The translations under genes and the position numbers were made by a program. Positions 25,077 through 35,300 of a DNA stretch of 64,000 nt are shown in pieces (the stretch's first letter is position 1; each line of letters starts with the position of its first letter). The DNA is from Pedobacter panaciterrae (lineage in GTDB: Bacteria; Bacteroidota; Bacteroidia; Sphingobacteriales; Sphingobacteriaceae): NCBI RefSeq assembly GCF_001636695.1, contig NZ_LGEL01000014.1, forward strand, positions 17,728 to 81,727, in the 5' to 3' direction. Under the pieces are notes generated by a model. The model had not been told where the DNA came from and ran no database searches. It saw only the letters and a program-made list of their open reading frames with translations.

Positions 25077-26825
25077 CTAGTTAACTTTAGCAACCTCTGT
25101 TTTTTGAGAGACACCGCTCTCATTGATTGCTTCAATGCTAAAATAGTAAGTTTTATTTTTGTCCATCCCTTTATACCAGTATTCGTTGGTATTATATATC
25201 ATAATGCAGTTGTATAACTTATCAGGTTCTGTGCCTATGTAAACATTGTAAGCATACGCATCCTCTACAGGTGCCCATTTTAACCATGCGCTGCGTTTGT
25301 CTTTTTCGGTTCTTAGCACAACAAAATCTTTGACGCTTTTTGGTGCCGACAGGTTGGCATTTCCAAAAACTCTTAAACCGCTGATAGCGAATTTACCTGT
25401 AGGCATATGTATGTTTTCCAGTTTTATAAACCGCGCTTTAACTGGTTGCTCAAGCTCAATATAATCATGAGGAACATCCGTTTTATTAGTGCTTTTATCC
25501 TTTAAGATTTTCCATTTCACACCATCGGCTGAACACCACAGTTTGTACTGATGATAAATGCCTTGTTGTTTTCCAAGAAATTCAGCATCCTGATCAGCAT
25601 AGTTAATCTGTACTGCATTTACAGTCGATAAACTACCCAGATCAGTCTGTACCCACTCACCTTTATTTGCTGTTTTTGCACTCCAATAAGTTTTAATGCT
25701 TTCGTCAACTGCGTTGTTGGCATAGAATGATCCCAGTGTTGACGATACCGTTACAGGTTTGTTATAATTTAATAACATCCATCCGGTAAAGCCACTCTTT
25801 AAATGATCCTGGGCTCCGGTAGGTAAGTAATGCGGATAATCGCCAAAGGCAGCATCCATATACATTACATCATCTTTATCAAAACCAGTTGGCCAAATGC
25901 CAAGACGACGTTCAAAATTGTTTTTTACGGAAATAGCGATGGTAGAAACATGCCAGTAATTGTTCCATTTATCCTGATAGGTTGCACCATGACCGGCACC
26001 CCTGGCAAACCCACCTGGTTTCCATGAAAATGGGGTAGACTGGTGTTCAAATGGACCTAAAGGAGTAGGGCCGACAGCTACACCATCTGCATAACCACTA
26101 AATTCTGTTCCCGGAGCACCATATTGAAGGTAATATTTACTGTTATGTTTTGTTACCCATGCACCTTCCATAAAAGGATCTAAAAAGGTATTGTCTAAAT
26201 ATTCTCCAAACCGCTGCCATCCAAAGCGCTCCGGATTTAGGAGTAGCAACTCTTTTCGGGTGCCAATTGGATCAAAAGTTTTGCGATTCAACTCAATTCC
26301 ATATAGGGGATAGCTGTTGCTGCTGCCATTGTACATATATAATTTGCCGTCATCATCAACAAAATGCGCAGGGTCCCAGCCACCAATTTCAAATTCGTGA
26401 ACAGCTTCTTTCCATTCGTTATTTTTAGGATCTGTACTCATCCAAATCGGAAAGTTTTTAGAGTATGTAGAACCAAAAACAAGCATAGTATCCCCCTGTA
26501 CCCATACTGATGGAGCACAAAGGTCATCGTAAACTTTATGTTCAGGTCTTAAAAAATTTTTAGAAACGAATTTCCAGTTGTACATGTCATTGCTCCACCA
26601 ATAGCCCCATTGATTGGTCGAAAAGAGATAATAATCCCCTTTGTAGGTTACGATAACAGGATCGGCGGTAGCTCTGTGTTTTCCCTGTTCAGCAAAATTA
26701 GGAATAGGAGTATAGCCATAATCCAGGTTAATTGGATTACAATAAGTAAGTTGTTTTTTTTGAGCCAATGTGCCTATGCTTAAAAGAAGCATCAGAAACA
26801 TCGCGGTATATTTTTGCCTCATCAT
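25077..26825 (-). CDS. GH43-like glycosidase with discoidin and fibronectin III domains
   Basis: A 582-residue secreted protein (signal peptide to about residue 21). The five-bladed propeller has the three acidic residues of GH43-type enzymes: D55 (TADPVIV), D151 (GWDPAHF) and E220 (FMEGAW). A discoidin/F5-8C-like carbohydrate-binding domain follows at about 345-490 and a fibronectin III domain at about 495-582. The usual products of family 43 are arabinose, xylose or galactose residues, which does not fit a pure beta-1,2-glucan, so either the polymer is decorated or the enzyme has another specificity. It lies three bases after the GH144-like gene. Confidence 0.87.
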   Translation of the reverse strand: MMRQKYTAMFLMLLLSIGTLAQKKQLTYCNPINLDYGYTPIPNFAEQGKHRATADPVIVTYKGDYYLFSTNQWGYWWSNDMYNWKFVSKNFLRPEHKVYDDLCAPSVWVQGDTMLVFGSTYSKNFPIWMSTDPKNNEWKEAVHEFEIGGWDPAHFVDDDGKLYMYNGSSNSYPLYGIELNRKTFDPIGTRKELLLLNPERFGWQRFGEYLDNTFLDPFMEGAWVTKHNSKYYLQYGAPGTEFSGYADGVAVGPTPLGPFEHQSTPFSWKPGGFARGAGHGATYQDKWNNYWHVSTIAISVKNNFERRLGIWPTGFDKDDVMYMDAAFGDYPHYLPTGAQDHLKSGFTGWMLLNYNKPVTVSSTLGSFYANNAVDESIKTYWSAKTANKGEWVQTDLGSLSTVNAVQINYADQDAEFLGKQQGIYHQYKLWCSADGVKWKILKDKSTNKTDVPHDYIELEQPVKARFIKLENIHMPTGKFAISGLRVFGNANLSAPKSVKDFVVLRTEKDKRSAWLKWAPVEDAYAYNVYIGTEPDKLYNCIMIYNTNEYWYKGMDKNKTYYFSIEAINESGVSQKTEVAKVN

Positions 26826-26828
26826 AAT

Positions 26829-28199
26829 CTACAAATTGGGGCTTGTAAATCCTAAAGTTTTAAGACCTCTTTTTACATCCGGGCTGCTCATAAATAATTT
26901 CCACAGTAAGCCGCTGCGGTAATTTTCAATCATAACAATGATTGGTCCCTGATCTATTGCAAGGTTAGATTTGGCATACCAGTTTTTTTCTTCACTAAAG
27001 GCATCAATAAAACCATATTCACCCCAAAGTTTGTCGCCTTTTTCAAAGTAAAAATGTTTTAATGCCTCCATAGAATATTCGGGAGTATATGGGAAAGCCG
27101 ATAATGCTGCTGTTGGTGAAATTACACCAAGATCTTCTGTCGGTGAGTGGGCTGCATAACCACCCCAGCTATCGCTGGCAGTTAAGCCCCAGCTATTAGC
27201 ACCATAGCCTTTGTATTTTTTTGGGTTTTCTATGCAATACGCTCTGTTAATAAGCGTATGATTTTTATTTTGTTCCCAGTAATCTGCATTGTTGTCTTTT
27301 AACCCACGCGGGTCTAAGCCAAGGAAAGAGTAATGAGAAAAGAATAACGGGCCTCCGTAATCAAAACCTAATGGTAATGTAATGCCATTAAATTTACGGC
27401 CATTAAAGAAAGTATTGTTGTTTGCATAACCATCATCATATACACGTTTGTTGATAGCGAATTTTGGAGATGCAGCGGCCATTACATAGGTGATTAAGCA
27501 TTCATTCCAGCCTTTAATCTGATGGTTCATACTCCACCCGTTGTTTGGACTCCAGTGCCAGTAAAGCACATTTTGGTTTTGAGTAAACCAATTCCATTCA
27601 ATACCTTCCCACATCCATAGTATTTTATTTCTGATGTCGTTTTCGACAGGATTATCTGCAGTATAATATTGACGGGCAGTTAATAAACCTTGAAACAATA
27701 ATGAAGTTTCAACAATATCTGCACCATCATCTTTTGGGCTAAAGCGGATTACTTTTCCAGTTTCGCCATTTAACCAATGAGGGAAAGCGCCATGGAACAT
27801 ATCAGCTTTCCATAAAAAGTCTACTATCTTCTTTGTGCGTTCAGCCGCTTGTTCACGGGTAATGAATTTGCGTTCAGCAGCCACTATCATTGCCATTACA
27901 CCAAAGCCGGTTCCGCCTGTTGTAACAACCTCCTGACCATAGTCAAAAGATATATTACTGCGTTCTCTGGCCATACCGCTAACAGGGTGCCCAAAATCCC
28001 AGAAGTATCTGAAAGTTTGTTTTTGAACGAGGTCAAGGAGCTGGTCGTCGCTAAGATTTTTTTTAATCGAGAGCTCAGGTTTAATCAGCATTTTGCCTTT
28101 ATTGCTTTGTTGAGCAGAAGTCTCTGAGGCTGATGACAAAATGAAAAAAGAGAGAAGGATTGCGACTAAGTGTGTAGTTTTCATATTAAAGGGTTTCAT
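26829..28199 (-). CDS. GH144-like endo-beta-1,2-glucanase family protein (Pfam glycoamylase type), first paralogue
   Basis: A 456-residue protein with a signal peptide (about residues 1-29), then the (alpha/alpha)6-barrel family once named glycoamylase. Landmark segments are FDFG-like DFGHPVSGMARERSN, TTGGTGFGVMAM, FSPKDDGADIVETS, LYWHWSPNNGW and GWNEC near residue 230 with a conserved Glu. Characterised close relatives in Chitinophaga are endo-beta-1,2-glucanases (GH144). The protein has no lipid anchor and is probably periplasmic. It lies 34 bases after its paralogue, to which it aligns over its whole catalytic part. Confidence 0.87.
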   Translation of the reverse strand: MKPFNMKTTHLVAILLSFFILSSASETSAQQSNKGKMLIKPELSIKKNLSDDQLLDLVQKQTFRYFWDFGHPVSGMARERSNISFDYGQEVVTTGGTGFGVMAMIVAAERKFITREQAAERTKKIVDFLWKADMFHGAFPHWLNGETGKVIRFSPKDDGADIVETSLLFQGLLTARQYYTADNPVENDIRNKILWMWEGIEWNWFTQNQNVLYWHWSPNNGWSMNHQIKGWNECLITYVMAAASPKFAINKRVYDDGYANNNTFFNGRKFNGITLPLGFDYGGPLFFSHYSFLGLDPRGLKDNNADYWEQNKNHTLINRAYCIENPKKYKGYGANSWGLTASDSWGGYAAHSPTEDLGVISPTAALSAFPYTPEYSMEALKHFYFEKGDKLWGEYGFIDAFSEEKNWYAKSNLAIDQGPIIVMIENYRSGLLWKLFMSSPDVKRGLKTLGFTSPNL

Positions 28200-28233
28200 T
28201 TGAGTGTTATCTCATTTTTGTGTTCAATGTTAA

Positions 28234-29889
28234 TTAGAGGTTCGGACTAGTAAAGCCCAGGCTCTTCATTCCTGTTTTTATTTCCGGACAGCTCATAAAT
28301 AAGTTCCATAACAACTTACTTCTATAATTTTCGATCATTACTATAATAGGTCCCTGGTCTATTGCCAGTGTAGAGTCTGCAAACCATTGTTGTTGCAAAG
28401 AGAAGGCATCAACAAAGCCGTATTCCTTGAAAATTTTGTCGCCTAATTTATAGTAGTAAAATTTAAGAGCCTGCATGGATTCAACAGGAGTATAAGGGAA
28501 TGAAGCTAATGCCCCTGTTGGTGCAATTACTCCTCTGTCATTATTAGGCGAACTGGCGGTATAACCTGAGGGAATATCACTAGCGGTTAATCCCCAGCAG
28601 TTTTCACCATAACCATAGTAGTTTAATGGATTTGCCTTGCAGTAATTATAGTTGATCAATGCATGAGCTTTATTCTGTGTTTCATAGTTCGCATAAGTAT
28701 CTGATAACCCATTAGGATTTATACCTAGGAACGAATAATGTGCAAAAAACAACGGGCCTCCATTGGCTTCCCCTAGTGGTAATTGAATGCCATAATAGCT
28801 GTTTCCGTTTTTCATACCTCCGTTTTGTGCCCAGCCATTGTCGTAAACTGATTTAGGAATTGAATGGGTAGGAGAAGAGGTCGCTAATACATAAGTAACC
28901 AGTGATTCATTCCAGCCACGAATAGGTAGGTTCATGTCCCAACTGTAATTAGGGCTCCAATGCCAGTATAAGGTATTACTGTTGTCTTTTCTGTACCAAT
29001 CCCATTCTACTGCATTGTAGAGTCCGTTGATGTCTGCGCGCAAGGTAGATTCAGGTCCATCTGCACCGTTAAAGTATTGTCGTGCAGTAAGTAATCCTTG
29101 CATTAAGAATGAGGTTTCTACTAAATCTCCACCATCGTCCTTCTGACTAAACGGAATAACTTTCCCGGTATTTCCATCCAGCCAGTGTGGATAAGCTCCA
29201 TGAAAACGATCAGCTGTTTTTAGATAGCTAACAATCTTTTGTGTCCTTGCCAGTCCTTCAGCCCTGGTTATAAAGTTTCTGCTCACACCGGTAATCAGGG
29301 CCATTACACCAAAGCCGGTTCCTCCCGTTGTTACAGTATTTCCAGAACTATTTCTTTCTCGTGCCATTCCACTTTGGGGATGGCCAAAGTCGTAAAAGTA
29401 TTTGAAGGTTTGTTGTTGTACTTTAGTTAATAACTCATCATCGGTAATTCTTGGGAACTTATCTGAATCGTCGATGCCGGTATTAAATGTAATGCTGATG
29501 GCAGTTTGCAGGTTGCCCCCTTCTACGGATTTTAAGGCAGTGCTAACCGATATGTTGTAGGCTTTGAAACCGGGTAATGTCGATGTTGGTTGAATAACAA
29601 GTGTATTGCTGTTTTCGATACTAGCAGTAAATACAAGGTTACTCCCTATGCTCAGATTTTTAAATGTAATGTTGGCCGATAAACTAGCCGCATCAATAGC
29701 TTTGGCAAAGCCGATTTTAACTATTGGATTAGTATTGATATTATTGAAATTGCCTGAAACGGCAGTTTGGCCGTTGATGGCGATAGTTGTTTCTGTAAAA
29801 CCGGATGGTTTTACTGCTTCCTTATCTCCTTTTTTACAGGAAAAAAAAGTGATTACCGTACAAATAAATAGGAAAATTAGCTTGTTCAT
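28234..29889 (-). CDS. GH144-like lipoprotein with N-terminal Ig-like domain, second paralogue
   Basis: A 551-residue protein with a lipoprotein signal (TVITFFSCKKGDKE, Cys near 18), an Ig-like domain with IVKIGFAKAIDAAS at about 30-130 and the same glycoamylase/GH144 catalytic domain as the neighbouring gene (SGMARERNSSG, FSQKDDGGDLVETS, LYWHWSPNYSW, GWNES near 327). The anchor and extra domain suggest that this is the surface enzyme that cuts the polymer, while the unanchored paralogue works in the periplasm. The 55-base gap to the LamG gene upstream holds a hairpin. Confidence 0.87.
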   Translation of the reverse strand: MNKLIFLFICTVITFFSCKKGDKEAVKPSGFTETTIAINGQTAVSGNFNNINTNPIVKIGFAKAIDAASLSANITFKNLSIGSNLVFTASIENSNTLVIQPTSTLPGFKAYNISVSTALKSVEGGNLQTAISITFNTGIDDSDKFPRITDDELLTKVQQQTFKYFYDFGHPQSGMARERNSSGNTVTTGGTGFGVMALITGVSRNFITRAEGLARTQKIVSYLKTADRFHGAYPHWLDGNTGKVIPFSQKDDGGDLVETSFLMQGLLTARQYFNGADGPESTLRADINGLYNAVEWDWYRKDNSNTLYWHWSPNYSWDMNLPIRGWNESLVTYVLATSSPTHSIPKSVYDNGWAQNGGMKNGNSYYGIQLPLGEANGGPLFFAHYSFLGINPNGLSDTYANYETQNKAHALINYNYCKANPLNYYGYGENCWGLTASDIPSGYTASSPNNDRGVIAPTGALASFPYTPVESMQALKFYYYKLGDKIFKEYGFVDAFSLQQQWFADSTLAIDQGPIIVMIENYRSKLLWNLFMSCPEIKTGMKSLGFTSPNL

Positions 29890-29902
29890 GCGTTCAAATT
29901 AG

Positions 29903-29927
29903 GAGGGTGCCCAAAGCAGGCACCCTC
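29903..29927. promoter_or_regulatory. Intra-operon hairpin between LamG and GH144-like genes
   Basis: A perfect nine-base GC-rich stem (29903-29911 GAGGGTGCC and 29919-29927 GGCACCCTC) with a seven-base loop, in the 55-base gap. On the minus-strand transcript it is not followed by a T-run, so full termination is not expected. It could protect the susC-susD-LamG part of the mRNA from 3' decay and so raise it above the enzyme part. Confidence 0.55.
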
Positions 29928-29944
29928 TTTTAAAAAATAATGGG

Positions 29945-30799
29945 CTACAGGCCTTGATTCTCCAGGAAGACAAGTGCCTCAATCTCGATTGGTCTTAAAG
30001 CTCTGTTGTAAATTCTAACTTCATCAATTTTACCCGGTAGGTACCCCGCCCAGTCCTGGCTGCCAGTTGCTGAAGTACTGCTGGGTATGGTCATAAAATG
30101 AAGCGCTCCAAAAACAATAGGGCCTACATTCAGAAAGCGGATATCACCCAGACCGTCTTTGGTGTTGGTTCCTACCAAGGCGCCATTAATATAAGATCTG
30201 AAGTTACCAGCACCATCGTAGGATGCTGCGTAAGCTACCCATCTGTTAAAGCCATTGTTTACAGTTGGTACCCCTGTGTCAAATTCTACACCGTTGTCTT
30301 TAAAAATTGTTTTCAAACGGGCGTTGGTGATGGTTCCACCATTTTCCAGAAACATATTTATGTTTGCCCAGAAACCCTGGGTATCACCCAGACTGAAAAG
30401 TCCGGTTGCACCTGTATTTTGTGGGGTATTGATCCATAGTGTTACCGTATACTGTTTCATGTTTTTAACCGCATCGGTGGGGATAGCTGTTGCATAGGCC
30501 TTTTTGGTGCCATCTGGATTTCCAGTCAGAGCTTTTCCTTTTTTACCGGGTGTAAAAGTCATTCCTGCATTCGTTCCAACTGTATTGGATACCGAATCCA
30601 AAATGTTGTCTGAATTGAAGTTCCAGAAAGCGACCAGATTGGCAGGCGCAATTTGACTGGATGAGGTATAGCCTCCCGGTGAAGGAGGAACATCCCCATG
30701 AGGAAAATCATCGTTGTTGTCTTTTTTGGTACAAGATAATAATATGGTCGTGCCAATTATTATCCCCGTAAGAACTGTAGTTAAATATTTTAATTTCAT
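29945..30799 (-). CDS. LamG-domain lipoprotein (candidate surface glycan-binding protein)
   Basis: A 284-residue protein with a lipoprotein signal (TTILLSCTKKDNNDD, Cys near 23), a Pro/Gly/Ser linker and a concanavalin-like LamG domain (LVAFWNFNSDNILDSVSN to KIDEVRIYNRALRPIEIEAL). LamG domains often bind glycans. Its position directly after susD is where surface glycan-binding proteins are usually encoded. It has no catalytic residues that I can identify. The binding role is inferred from position and fold. Confidence 0.83.
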   Translation of the reverse strand: MKLKYLTTVLTGIIIGTTILLSCTKKDNNDDFPHGDVPPSPGGYTSSSQIAPANLVAFWNFNSDNILDSVSNTVGTNAGMTFTPGKKGKALTGNPDGTKKAYATAIPTDAVKNMKQYTVTLWINTPQNTGATGLFSLGDTQGFWANINMFLENGGTITNARLKTIFKDNGVEFDTGVPTVNNGFNRWVAYAASYDGAGNFRSYINGALVGTNTKDGLGDIRFLNVGPIVFGALHFMTIPSSTSATGSQDWAGYLPGKIDEVRIYNRALRPIEIEALVFLENQGL

Positions 30800-30818
30800 C
30801 TTCTTAATGCTAAGGTGA

Positions 30819-32360
30819 TTAATAATTGTTTTGTGTTAATCTGCCACCACTTAAATCTCTTTGTAATTGTGGAATAGGGAATAGCTCATGTTTACCAGTA
30901 ACAAAAGGTTTACCCACGGCGGTCATCACTGCTGCTGCTCTGCCGGTACGCACCAGGTCAAAGAAGCGGTCGCCTTCCATTGCAAGTTCTACTCTTCTTT
31001 CCTTCCAAATGTTGGCTACTGTAGGTGCTACAGTACCTAGGTTGGCACGTTGACGTACCTTATTCAAAGGTGTTGCGGCATCCTGACCCACATGCGTTGC
31101 AGCTTCTGCATTAATCAGTAATACCTCAGCAAATCTGATGATACGGATGTTTTTAGGCTTGCTGTCTTTATCGTTAATACCCAGGCAGCTGTTGGTTTCC
31201 AGAAAAGGACTGTGGTAACCTTTGTAGTTGTAACGTTCATTTACTACATCAGGGCGTTTAGGCAAGACAAAGCCATCCCATAGCGTAGTCGTAGTCACGT
31301 CGCTTGTAAAAATGATAGTACCTGCTTTTCTCACATCATCGGTTTCATAAGCATCTGCCAGATTGGATGTTGGGGTGTTTAATCCAAAGCCCAAATCGCC
31401 ACCATTATAAGTTTTTCCGGCTATAGTTTGTGTTGCGAAAGAACCCCTGGGGCCTTGGAAATTGCTGTAGTTTTTGCTTACTGCATCACAAGCCAAGCCA
31501 CCGGCCGTCTGGTTTGCATAGTTGCCTGTTTCTACTTCAAATATAGATTCAATGTTGTTTACTCCTTTTTCTCTGAAAACATCAGCATAAACCGGAGCAA
31601 GATCATACTTCTGGGAAGTGATTACTGCATTTGACATTTCGTAAGCCCCTTGCCAGTTTTCCTGGTACATGTATACCTTAGCAAGTAGGGCTTGTGCGGC
31701 ACCTTTGGTAGCACGACCAACTACGGCACCATCAGCCCCTTTTTCAGGTAAGTTTGCAACGCTAAACAGTAAGTCGTCTGTAATTACTTTATAGATTTCC
31801 TCTTTGGATGCACGGGTTTGAAACTCATCATTATTGGCCTGTGCTAAGCTAGGTACTGTGGTTAGTTTAACTACGCCGCCGAAGGTGCGTACCATGTTAA
31901 AATAAAGTAAAGCTCTGATAAATCTGGCCTCGCCACTTAAACGATTCCTGATGCCTTCATCAATAGTACTTTTACCCAGGATGTCCAGTGCTTTATTGGC
32001 AGAGGTAATCGCTTTGTAATTGTCTACCCAAAAGTCATTAAAAATAGCTGTATTGGGCGTGTAGGTAAAGTTGTCCAGGAAAATGCCATCAAATCCAGGG
32101 TCTGTTGCTACAGAACCTTTATCTGAATCATCAGAGGTGACATCTGCAATGATCAATAGTTTAAGCCCTACCGTACCAGGTAAATACAGGTTGTTGTAGG
32201 CACCGGTTACCAGTTTGTTGGCCGCTTCCGGATCTATTAAAGCCTGTTCTTCTGTAGTTTTACCCTGTGGCGGAACATCAAGGAAGCTTCGTTTGCATGA
32301 GGTTACAAATAATATCGATGCAACTAATACCACTGTGGTTATATATAATATCTTTTTCAT
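30819..32360 (-). CDS. susD: SusD/RagB-family nutrient-binding lipoprotein
   Basis: A 513-residue lipoprotein (signal ending FVTSCKRSFLDVPPQG, Cys near 22) with the SusD fold: TPR-like helices in the N-terminal half (ITSANKALDILGKS, ALLAKVYMYQENWQGA) and the C-terminal SusD signature (IRIIRFAEVLLINAEA, KERRVELAMEGDRFFDLVRTG). It closes over the extracellular face of the SusC barrel and binds the glycan. It starts ten bases after the susC stop. The symbol is used for the family; the substrate is inferred from the enzymes next to it. Confidence 0.95.
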   Translation of the reverse strand: MKKILYITTVVLVASILFVTSCKRSFLDVPPQGKTTEEQALIDPEAANKLVTGAYNNLYLPGTVGLKLLIIADVTSDDSDKGSVATDPGFDGIFLDNFTYTPNTAIFNDFWVDNYKAITSANKALDILGKSTIDEGIRNRLSGEARFIRALLYFNMVRTFGGVVKLTTVPSLAQANNDEFQTRASKEEIYKVITDDLLFSVANLPEKGADGAVVGRATKGAAQALLAKVYMYQENWQGAYEMSNAVITSQKYDLAPVYADVFREKGVNNIESIFEVETGNYANQTAGGLACDAVSKNYSNFQGPRGSFATQTIAGKTYNGGDLGFGLNTPTSNLADAYETDDVRKAGTIIFTSDVTTTTLWDGFVLPKRPDVVNERYNYKGYHSPFLETNSCLGINDKDSKPKNIRIIRFAEVLLINAEAATHVGQDAATPLNKVRQRANLGTVAPTVANIWKERRVELAMEGDRFFDLVRTGRAAAVMTAVGKPFVTGKHELFPIPQLQRDLSGGRLTQNNY

Positions 32361-32370
32361 CTTTCTTTAA

Positions 32371-35300
32371 TTAAAATCCAACATTAATACCAAAGGCAAA
32401 GGTTCTTGTTGATGGGTAAGTATTCAAATCTACGCCCTGATTCAGGTTGCCATTTTCAACAGGTGCTCCTGGTATAGACGGCTGAATCTCTGGAGTAAAG
32501 CCACTGTACGAAGTGATGGTAAACAAGTTTTGTGCGGTGATAAATAAACGTGCACTGTTGATATGAACTTTGCTCAATAGGTTTTTAGGTAAACCATAGC
32601 CTATAGTTAAGTTGTTTAAACGTAAGAAGTCACCACTCTCAATAAAATAACTCGATGCCGGTAAGGGCCCGGTTGTTGCTCTTGGTACTTTGTTGCTTGG
32701 GTTATTTGGTGTCCACCTATCTCTTGCTACTGATGCTTCTATATTATCTGTAGTCTGGTTTACGCCACGCGCTGCTTTTTTAGCGTTGTATATTTTGCTG
32801 CCCTGTGTACCAAATAGACCGAAGTTCAGGTCGAAACTTTTATAAGCGATACTACCGTTTAAACCATAAGTCATTTTTGGCTGATAAGACCCCATGTAAG
32901 TTCTGTCCAGTTCTGATATGATGCCATCTGGCACACCATTAGGTCCGCTGATATCTCTATAGATCAGATCCCCAGCCCTTGCATTCTTTTGTGCTGAAGC
33001 ATCAATTTGCGCCTGGTTTTGGAAAATGCCTATTTGATCATAAACGAAATAGCTACCAATTTCGCGGCCATTGTCAGATTTGGTAATATTTACATCTGCA
33101 ATTTTATCTCCCAATAAAGGCTGTCCGCCATTTAGTTTTTCAATCCTGTTTTTGTTGTGTGCAATGTTACCGCTGATGCTGTACTTCCAGTCGTTGCCAA
33201 CCTGGTCTGTCCAGCCCAATGAAAGCTCTATTCCTTTATTGGAAATGCTGGAAGCATTGGTCAATGCCTTTCCATCCGGATCACCCAAAATAGCAGGGAT
33301 GCTTACGTAGATCAATGCATTGCTTGTTTTCTTGCTGTACACATCAACTGTACCTGATAACCTATTCTCTAAAAAGCCAAAGTCTAGACCGGCATCAAAC
33401 TCTTTGGTAACTTCCCATTTCAGTTGATTGTCTATGATGTCTTCCAACCGGATTCCCAATTCAGGACTGCCACTAGTTCCAAGGGTGCCGCCAAAGTAAT
33501 AAGGTTTGTTGATGGTTGCTGTAGATAAGTAAAGAGAAGAAGGAATGTTATCATTACCCAGTAAACCATAACTTCCCCTTAATTTTAAGTTGCTAAATAT
33601 TTTTTGTTCGGACATAAAGCTTTCATTGGAGATGTTCCATGCTAAACCAACAGAAGGGAAATAGTCCCAACGACTGTCCTTGCCAAATTTAGAAGTCCCA
33701 TCGGCCCTGAAACTGGCTGTTAATAAATAGCGGTCATCATAGCCATAGTTTACGCGGGTGAGGTAAGAATTTCTGTTGTATTTATCACCACTGTTACTAA
33801 TAGATTGTGAACCGCCTGAACCGGCATCAAGATACCATTGGTCTTTATTAGCTGGAACATCTCTGGCAGTACCAACCATATCATTGCTTTTAAAACCTTC
33901 AGCGGTAATACCTGCCAATATGGTGAAGCTATGTTTCTCAATTTTTTTGGTATAAGTAGCTGTATTGTCCCAGATCCAGTTAAACCTGTCGTTTTTAGTG
34001 ATAGACAAGGTGCTGTTAGGTCTGGATTGATTGCCCCCTGGGGTTAAAAAAGAATTGGCATCGGCTAAATACTTAAATCCATAATCTGTAGATTTTAGAT
34101 AATTCATATCCAGACCAATAGACGATCTTAAAGTTAAACCATCAATTGGCTTGTAATCCAATGCAAAATTGCCCTGGATCCGGTTTTGTAATGCTGTATT
34201 GTCTACCTTTTCTAAGCTGGCTAATGGGTTTGATACGTTTCCAAAAGCCGAAGTATTGCCATATAAACCATCCACTTTAGAAGGAATAATCGGCGCCGCA
34301 CGATAGGCATTGCTAAATGCATCCAATTGAGCACCTTTTCCTTTACCATTGGTATAAGAAAGCATATTGCTGAATTTCAATTTTTTGGTGAGGTTATATT
34401 CATTGTTTACCCTTAAAGTAAACCTGTCGTACTTGTTGCCAACCTGCACACCTTCGTCAGACAATAAGCCTGCGCTTAAGAAGTAATTTACTTTTTCGCT
34501 GCCGCCCGATAAAGATAGGTTCTGGCTATGCATAAGCCCTTTTCTAAGAATGGCATCGTACCAGTCGGTATTAGCTCCAAATTGATTGGGATTAATGATG
34601 TCTCCCGGAGAATTGTAGTATTTAATGGCTTCGTTGGTGTAACCTGCATATTGTTGCGCACCGGCCATTTTTACTAGATTGTTGGCTTCTCTAAAACCAA
34701 TATTGGCATCATAAGTAAAAACGTTTTCTCCTGCTTTACCTTTTTTGGTTGTGATGATCATTACCCCATTTGCTGCGCGCATACCGTAAATAGCCGCTGC
34801 TGAAGCATCTTTAAGTAGATCTACACTAACAATGTCGGAGTTATTGATGTTTCTGATATCATCTGTAAATACCCCATCTACTACATACAAAGGGTTGGCC
34901 CCTGCAAGTAAAGTTCCTGTACCCCTTAACCTAACAGTAGGCATAGTATTGGGTTCACCGGAACTGATAACCTGTACCCCGGCCACTTTACCTTGTAAAG
35001 CCTGGGTAGCCGTTTGCACAGGCTGTTTAGCCAATTCCTCGCCTTTAACCTGAGCCACAGAGCCGGTAAGGTCTTTCTTCTTTTGTGTACCATAACCAAC
35101 CACTACCACCTGCTCAAGCTCCTGAGAAGATGAGGCCAGTTCCACATTTATTGTTGTTCTGCTGTTCACTTGTATCTCTATTGGATTATATCCGATATAA
35201 GAGAATACAAGAGTCGCATTGGCCGGAGCACTTATTGCGTATTTTCCTGATGCATCTGTTTGTGTCCCAATTTGTGTTCCCTTTACTAAAACGCTGACAC

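Noticed and set aside
28234-29889. Naming of the GH144-like proteins as glucoamylases
   Set aside because: The Pfam name glycoamylase is historical; characterised relatives in Bacteroidetes cut beta-1,2-glucan, and no alpha-glucan enzymes are nearby.
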